Origin: Synergistaceae bacterium
GTDB lineage: Bacteria > Synergistota > Synergistia > Synergistales > Aminobacteriaceae
Direction of reading: 5' to 3'
Assembly (NCBI GenBank): GCA_017451025.1
Contig: JAFSSM010000032.1
Location: 61,189 to 125,188 of the forward strand
DNA: 64,000 nt
Shown here: in pieces, positions 58,990-64,000 of the stretch
Numbering within the stretch: position 1 is the stretch's first letter
Layout: every line of letters begins with the position of its first letter
The notes under the pieces: model-generated
The model's database searches: none
Told to the model about the DNA's origin: nothing
Seen by the model: the letters and a program-made list of their open reading frames with translations, nothing else
Program-made: the position numbers and the translations under genes

Positions 58990-60243
58990 TTGACAGACAA
59001 CAAAAAACGCAGAGTAGTAGTAACAGGATTAGGCCCTGTAAGCCCGATAGCTTTCGGGAAAAAAGATTACTGGCAGGCACTCCGTGAAGGGAAGAACGGA
59101 ATACACAGCATAACGACGTTTGATCTCGGGGACTGCCCGGTAACTTTTGGGGCGGAGATAAAGGATTTTGACCCCACCGTCTACATGCCCGGCAAGGAAG
59201 CGAAAAGATCCGACAGAGCAATACAGTTTGCGGTTGCGGCGGCGAAATTGGCGGTTGAGGACTCTGGTCTGGACGTTAAGAGCGTTGACCCGTATAGATT
59301 GGGCGTGTATATCGGCACAGGGCAGGGCGGAATCGAGACATCGTTCAACAATTTCCGGACAATGATCGATAAAGGCTCAAAGCGAGTCAGCCCCTACTTC
59401 ATCCCAATGATGATAAGCAACATGAGCACGGCCTACGTCGCAATAGTTCTTGGAGCGAAAGGTCCTAATTTGTGCGTAGTAACTGCGTGCGCAACGTCCC
59501 TGCACTCGATGGGCGAAGCCTACCACGCAATCGTCAGGGATGACGCGGACGTGATTATTGCCGGCGGAACTGAGGCAGCACTGCGCACAATCGCGATTGC
59601 CGGTTTCGCGTCAATGAAGGCTTTATCCACCAAGAACGATGACCCAGAACACGCGAGCAGGCCGTTCGACCTTAACAGGGACGGTTTTGTGATGGGCGAG
59701 GGTGCAGGAGTCGTAGTGCTCGAGGAACTTGAACATGCGCTTGCGAGGGGAGCACACATCTATGCAGAATTTACGGGCTACGGGACATCGTGTGATGCAG
59801 GGCACATCACCGCGCCGGACCCTGAAGCCAAAGGAGCAGCATTCGCCACGCACAAGGCAATGAAGATGTCGGGCTGGGAGTTATCGCAGGTAGATTACAT
59901 CAATGCTCACGGAACATCGACGGGGCTTAACGACAAGATGGAAGCCGGAATGATTAACGCAGTCTTCGGTGAAAATGCGAAGAACATTACGGTTACGTCG
60001 ACCAAGTCAATGATAGGGCATTGTCTGGGAGCCGCAGGAGGACTCGAGGTCATCGCGTCAATGCAGGCCATCGAGGAGAGCTACATTCACCCGACCCTGA
60101 ACTACGAGACACCTGACCCTGAATGCGATATTACCGTTTCGACTGGTGCAGGCGTGAACAGGAACGTAGACAGGCTGTTAGTGAACAGCTTCGGGTTCGG
60201 CGGGCACAACGGAGTATTGGCATTCCAGAAATACCATGAGTGA
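58990..60243 (+). CDS. fabF: 3-oxoacyl-ACP synthase II
   Basis: Chain-elongating condensing enzyme. The triad is visible: Cys in NLCVVTACATSLHSMGEA, His in DYINAHGTSTGLNDKM and His in STKSMIGHCLGAAGGLEV. VVVTGLGPVSPIAFGKKDYW starts it. It has 417 residues; a TTG start lies 10 bases after GAGGAG. It overlaps rnc by 8 bases. fabH, fabZ and acc genes are not in the window. Confidence 0.95.
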   Translation: MTDNKKRRVVVTGLGPVSPIAFGKKDYWQALREGKNGIHSITTFDLGDCPVTFGAEIKDFDPTVYMPGKEAKRSDRAIQFAVAAAKLAVEDSGLDVKSVDPYRLGVYIGTGQGGIETSFNNFRTMIDKGSKRVSPYFIPMMISNMSTAYVAIVLGAKGPNLCVVTACATSLHSMGEAYHAIVRDDADVIIAGGTEAALRTIAIAGFASMKALSTKNDDPEHASRPFDLNRDGFVMGEGAGVVVLEELEHALARGAHIYAEFTGYGTSCDAGHITAPDPEAKGAAFATHKAMKMSGWELSQVDYINAHGTSTGLNDKMEAGMINAVFGENAKNITVTSTKSMIGHCLGAAGGLEVIASMQAIEESYIHPTLNYETPDPECDITVSTGAGVNRNVDRLLVNSFGFGGHNGVLAFQKYHE

Positions 60244-60964
60244 TATTAATCTGGACCTGCTCAAGGAAAAGGCCAGGATTGACCCTCACGTTGTAGCTTT
60301 TCTTGAGGACGGAATAGGCTACACGTTCGACAACAAGCAGCTCCTGGAGGAGGCGTTGTGTCATTCGTCATTCTCCAAAGAATACGGCCTCAGCTACAAC
60401 AATGAGAGGCTGGAATTTTTCGGGGATTCGGTGCTTGAGTTCATAGTGAGCCGTTCCCTGTTCAAGACGTACCCAGATGCGAACGAGGGAGAACTTACGC
60501 AGATGCGTGCGGAACTGGTGAAATCCGACTCGCTGTACGTGAAGGCGGATGCACTCAGGCTTCCGTACATAATTCTTCACGGCCACACAATGAAGACCGG
60601 AGCTTTGCCCAAGTCTGTAACAGCAGATGCACTCGAGGCAGTTTTGGGTGCTGTGTGTCTCGACGGCGGAATGGGAGCAGCAGAACGTGTAATCAAGAAA
60701 TTATTCCTGAACGACACAGAGGAACAGGCAATAGCTGGTGCGGAGCCTAAACTGAGACTGCAGATGTGGCTTCAGAAGCGAGGAATGCCTTTGCCGAAAT
60801 ACGAGCTGCTCAGAGTTACAGGGCCTTCACATGATCCGACGTTCACTGTGAAGCTGTACATAGCTGGCTTTGAGCACACAGCGGCGGACAAATCGCGCAA
60901 GGGAGCAGAAAAGCAAGTAGCTGAACTTGTCTATAACGACTTGGTGGCGAAATTTGGCGAATAG
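60236..60964 (+). CDS. rnc: ribonuclease III
   Basis: Double-strand RNA endonuclease for rRNA and mRNA processing. NNERLEFFGDSVLEFIVSRS is the signature with the catalytic Glu/Asp, and ADALEAVLGAVCLDGGMGAA the second acid site. The C-terminal dsRNA-binding domain starts near PKLRLQMWLQKRGMPLPKYE. It has 242 residues. Position after fabF repeats the Bacillus-type arrangement. Confidence 0.96.
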   Translation: MSDINLDLLKEKARIDPHVVAFLEDGIGYTFDNKQLLEEALCHSSFSKEYGLSYNNERLEFFGDSVLEFIVSRSLFKTYPDANEGELTQMRAELVKSDSLYVKADALRLPYIILHGHTMKTGALPKSVTADALEAVLGAVCLDGGMGAAERVIKKLFLNDTEEQAIAGAEPKLRLQMWLQKRGMPLPKYELLRVTGPSHDPTFTVKLYIAGFEHTAADKSRKGAEKQVAELVYNDLVAKFGE

Positions 60965-61787
60965 AGTTGCTGTTCTGGTAATCGGAGCAATATTTTTTGC
61001 GAGCGGGGCGGGCTGGTGTGATGACAAGCTAAATGTTGCGGTGAGTCATCCGTGGCTTGCCCTGCTTGCTTCGTTTATTGGCGGAGCGGAAGTGAATGTT
61101 GTGCCGATACGTGTGTGGAACGCCAACGGAGATTTGGTGATGGCAGAGCGGGGAAAAACTTTGCGTGAACTTGAGGAAGGGGCGAAAGTTATTGCGCTGG
61201 ACTCTGATGACGCGAGGGCTTGCGGAATTGACGGACGGAAGAAATTTGCGCTTCGGTGTCTGTATTCGCCATTCCCTGCGGAAATTTCGGCGATGTCAGA
61301 TCCGTCGGTGATTCCGTTTGTGGCGCAGAGGGTGCTTACTGCGTTATCAGAGTGGGACTCGCAGAATTACCCGTACTATCAGAGGAGACTGGCGGAATTT
61401 CAGGCGAGATTGTCGAGTTCGATTCTGATGGGGCAGGTCTTGAAGGACGCAACTATTTGCGACATGAGCGGTTCTTCGGGAATATTATTGCAGGCGGCGG
61501 GGTGTAAGGTAATCAGGCCGGAGAACTGGGAGTTATGGGTGAAGGGGAATTATGCGGGACTGCGTGAAGTGCTTGATGGGAATCGTGCGCAGGAGATCAT
61601 GACGGTGATTGATGATGACACTCCTTCCGGGTTGAAGCGGAACTTGGCCGGAAGGAGCGATGTGTTCAGGTGGTCGAGGCCGAGCCTGGAGATGGATTAC
61701 CCGTCGTTTCTGCACGAGCAGTATATATCGCTGTGGCAGAAGATAATCACTAAGCCGTTGCCTGGCCGAAACGGGAAGAAGCGTTAA
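60954..61787 (+). CDS. exported TroA/ZnuA-like solute-binding protein, atypical
   Basis: A 277-residue exported protein. The start is inferred at TTG 60954 (overlap of 11 bases with rnc; GGTGG 6 bases upstream), giving a signal peptide ANRVAVLVIGAIFFASGAGW. KLNVAVSHPWLALLASFIGG and RVLTALSEWDSQNYPYYQRR resemble ZnuA/TroA metal receptors. The metal-binding His set is mostly lost, with no His-rich loop. It may bind another ligand or only keep the fold. It lies at the end of the fab-rnc operon. Confidence 0.5.
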   Translation: MANRVAVLVIGAIFFASGAGWCDDKLNVAVSHPWLALLASFIGGAEVNVVPIRVWNANGDLVMAERGKTLRELEEGAKVIALDSDDARACGIDGRKKFALRCLYSPFPAEISAMSDPSVIPFVAQRVLTALSEWDSQNYPYYQRRLAEFQARLSSSILMGQVLKDATICDMSGSSGILLQAAGCKVIRPENWELWVKGNYAGLREVLDGNRAQEIMTVIDDDTPSGLKRNLAGRSDVFRWSRPSLEMDYPSFLHEQYISLWQKIITKPLPGRNGKKR

Positions 61788-62837
61788 TCTTCGGGATAGG
61801 GCAAGCCTCTGCACTTGTACTTGAGGAACCTGTAGAAGTTGCGGAGCGGTGTAATACGCCGCAGTTTGCGCCTGATGAACCACGGGGTAAAATCCAGCGG
61901 AATAAGAAGCCATAATTTAGACATGTCATAATTCTTGCAGATATGTATGTAAGATTTCACTATACCTGCGAGGTTTTTCTGGGACAGCGCGGCGAATTTC
62001 ATAATTGACAAACAACGGTTTGTGTACCACAGGTCAGCAGTTTTCTTGTCAGTCAGCACACGAAGGTTGTCTCTTATGAACTGCCAAGTTCTGATTGACT
62101 TAATAGATGCGAGTTTCCGTCTTTTATCATATTCCGGGTTGTTTTTCACACCATACCTTTCGCTGCCGCTGTGAACTCTGTGGACACCCACAGGTTCAGG
62201 CATATACCATGCATCACCGAGCAGGGCATTCAGCACATACAATTGACCGTCGCCTTCAAGGTACTTGTCAAAGTCAATAGATCTCAGAAAGTCTGCTCTA
62301 AAAACTGTTGGAAATACTGAAAGAGGTTTGCTGTATACCTTTCCATTGCGGTAAATGCCTTGTGTTGACAGTATGTAGTCAACGCCTTTCAGCCTGCCAG
62401 GTTCTCCTATATCAGAATAAGCACGGCTGTTTTCGACAGTGTTGATTTCTAACGCATTGGAGGACACGAATGCTATAGGTGTTTCGGAATCATGCTCATG
62501 TTCCTCAAAAACTTTTATTGCCCGCTCGAAAAATTCGTAGTCCGTATAATAGTCATCGTGATCCAAGAACGTAATGTATTTCCCGCGCGCATGCTTTAGC
62601 CCGAAAATACGGCCTCCTCCTACGTTCTTTTCGCTCCTGAAATAACGCACACGTTCATCCGTTACGGTTTTCATAAGCTCGTCTGTACCGTCGGTCGAAC
62701 CATCATCGAAAACTATAACTTCAAGACTCTTCTGGGTTTGCTTGAGACAGCTGTTTATTGCCTCAAGAAGCATATTTTTCTGATTCCAAGTGGGTATAAT
62801 AACGGACTGGACTGGACTGGCAATTATACTCAGTCAT
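61784..62837 (-). CDS. glycosyltransferase family 2, probably phase-variable and out of frame (OFF)
   Basis: From the first in-frame ATG (62773) it reads MLLEAINSCLKQTQKSLEVI, which lacks the first GT-A strand. That strand, SVIIPTWNQKN, is encoded in frame just upstream but has no ATG, GTG or TTG before a TGA. The ATG at 62835-62837, after AAGGAG, is out of frame by a CCAGT pentamer array. One more unit would join them. The rest is normal: FDDGSTDGTDELM, the DxD-like YITFLDHDDYYTDYEFF and a basic end KCRGLPYPED. The 3' end nearly matches the neighbouring GT2. Confidence 0.72.
62804..62820. repeat. pentamer repeat (GGACT)3-GG at the 5' end of a GT2 gene
   Basis: Three full GGACT units plus GG (CCAGT on the coding strand) between a candidate start codon and the conserved nucleotide-binding strand. 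Five-base units change the reading frame with each gain or loss. The same position in the neighbouring GT2 gene has a degenerate version (63985-64000). Confidence 0.85.
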
Positions 62838-62908
62838 TATTACTCTGTCAAGCTCCTTTCTGAAATCTATTCTGCTTAACATTCTAGCATAATCTTCACA
62901 CAAAAATA

Positions 62909-62936
62909 CAGCCCCTGTCCATCAGGAGCTGCTGTG
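62909..62936 (-). terminator. intrinsic terminator between the two GT2 genes
   Basis: On the minus strand CAGCTCCTG and CAGGGGCTG pair over 9 bp (one G-U) around a 5-base loop, followed by TATTTTTGTG. The downstream GT2 gene therefore needs its own promoter. Confidence 0.8.
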
Positions 62937-62976
62937 TCATTCAAATTATGAACTGCCCCAGTACTGAAGGCGGATG

Positions 62977-64000
62977 TCAGTCTTCAGGATAGGGCAAGCC
63001 TCTGCACTTGTACTTGAGGAACCTGTAGAAATTGCGGAGCGGAGTAATTTTGCGTAATAGCTGCCGTATTGGGTGCACTATAGCCATTTTCAGCAGGAGA
63101 TATGTCCACATTTTTGGCATAGATTTTGTCTCGCTCAGAATGCACTCGAAAGTTTTTACCCTGTCAGCAAATTTCGGCCTGGCAACTCCGCAGTAACGAA
63201 ACGTTTTGTACGCCGCTTTGCGATATAACTTTTCACCGGTCTTCTTGCCTTTTATTCGGCTGATTTCCAGACAGACATTTTGCCAGCGTCTTATTACCTC
63301 GCGCAATGTCTCGTAGTGCCGGGCTTCCCGTTCCGGAGTGGTGGTCTTGTAGCCGCGCTCCATACTTGCACCATGTATCCGGTATACGCCGATAACATCA
63401 GGCATGAGCCACGCATCACCCTGAAGGGCCGCTTCAACATACGTCAAGTCGTCGAAGATTATCTTGTTCTCCAAGCCTGCCTTCCTCATAACATCAGCTC
63501 TGAACACTGCAGGAAAAGTTGACGGTGCTTTGCTGTATTTCCCCAGAATAAAATCATCAACACCCTTTACTCTGCCGGGGGCTCCTATGTTCCAGCGGCT
63601 GCTCTTATGTGTCAGGGTGTTCAACAGGTCTGCATTGGCATATACCATCACAATTGGGACTTCATCGTTCTCATGTTCTGCGAAAATCCTTGCTGCTTTC
63701 TGGAAGAACTCATAGTCCGTGTAATAATCATCGTCATCTAGAAATGTAATGTATTTTCCGCGCGCCTGCCTGAACCCAAAGTTGCGGTTCCATTCGAGGC
63801 CGCTGTTCTTCTCGTTCCTGAAGTAGCGCACCCGCTCGTCAGGTATGCTCTTCACGAAATCTCCTGTGCCGTCGCTCGAACAGTCATCAACTACAATAAC
63901 CTCAAGTTCCCTTAGGCTCTGCTTGAGGACGCTGTCGATTGCTTCGGCTAACATGTCTTTTCGGTTATAAGTGGGCATAATTACGGACTGTACTGGACTG
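62977..64000 (-). CDS. glycosyltransferase family 2, 5' end at window edge
   Basis: GT-A transferase related to the preceding gene. QSVIMPTYNRKDMLAEAIDS is the nucleotide-binding strand, VVDDCSSDGTGDFVKS follows, and YITFLDDDDYYTDYEFF holds the DxD site. The frame is open through SPVQSVIMP up to the edge, so the true start is outside; the ATG at 63978 would cut off most of the first strand. The coding strand at the edge reads CAGTCCAGTACAGTCC, a pentamer array. The end KITPLRNFYRFLKYKCRGLP is nearly identical to that of the neighbour. Confidence 0.82.
   Translation of the reverse strand, partial: SPVQSVIMPTYNRKDMLAEAIDSVLKQSLRELEVIVVDDCSSDGTGDFVKSIPDERVRYFRNEKNSGLEWNRNFGFRQARGKYITFLDDDDYYTDYEFFQKAARIFAEHENDEVPIVMVYANADLLNTLTHKSSRWNIGAPGRVKGVDDFILGKYSKAPSTFPAVFRADVMRKAGLENKIIFDDLTYVEAALQGDAWLMPDVIGVYRIHGASMERGYKTTTPEREARHYETLREVIRRWQNVCLEISRIKGKKTGEKLYRKAAYKTFRYCGVARPKFADRVKTFECILSETKSMPKMWTYLLLKMAIVHPIRQLLRKITPLRNFYRFLKYKCRGLPYPED

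Overview
The window is bacterial chromosome, most likely from a gut or rumen member of Synergistota (Synergistaceae). The strongest evidence is a ~1,580-residue secreted protein that ends in a Synerg-CTERM-type tail (Gly-Gly-Gly-Cys-Asp-Ala-Gly, hydrophobic stretch, Arg cluster), a sorting signal known from that phylum. GC is near 50%. Genes are tightly packed, often with 1-13 bp overlaps, and GTG/TTG starts are common. I saw no rRNA, tRNA, CRISPR array or intact transposon, and no gene-free stretch longer than about 300 bases.

Layout. 1-4.2 kb: sugar ABC importer (permease cut by the window edge, binding protein, ATPase) with a divergent AraC regulator. 4.2-14 kb, minus strand: hisH-hisA-hisF-hisIE-hisJ joined by a 4-base overlap to cbiF-cbiG-cbiC; then a plus-strand acid phosphatase gene split by an in-frame amber codon; then cbiD-cbiET and an orphan amino-acid binding protein. 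14-21 kb: autoinhibited Fic protein, the giant surface protein with a small ORF upstream, and a pair of PD-(D/E)XK 'transposase-like nuclease' genes. 21-27 kb, plus strand: tmcAL, DUF5693, csaB, a degenerate RelA/SpoT-like gene and plsY. 27-30 kb: aminotransferase, WecF-like and GT2 genes for a surface glycan. 30-38 kb: pckA, a frameshifted GIY-YIG gene, the methionine importer genes metN-metI behind a Met/Cys-rich leader peptide and terminator, a decayed Sel1-repeat gene, metQ, a polysaccharide deacetylase and a DUF4230 gene. 38.7-45.4 kb: dppABCDF-pepT for peptide uptake and hydrolysis. 45.5-49.6 kb: flagellin, a YhcH-family gene, a duplicated and broken toxin-antitoxin-like module and a fragment of an MmeI-type methyltransferase. 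49.7-54.3 kb: dhaL-dhaM-dhaK with an exported FMN/FAD flavoprotein and an SDR. 54.4-61.8 kb: fapR-plsX-fabK-fabD-fabG-acpP-fabF-rnc and a TroA-like exported protein. 61.8-64 kb: two related GT2 genes whose 5' ends carry CCAGT pentamer repeats.

How it fits together. Envelope building is the common thread: phospholipid entry (plsX, plsY), fatty acids with FapR control, a pyruvylated wall polymer (csaB), glycan transferases and a large anchored protein. Nutrition rests on imported peptides, amino acids and sugars, with gluconeogenic PEPCK. The most notable signals are a probable methionine/cysteine attenuator ahead of metNI, a glycosyltransferase that looks switched off by one pentamer unit, hairpins whose loops are perfect G-quadruplex motifs, and a high density of freshly broken genes.
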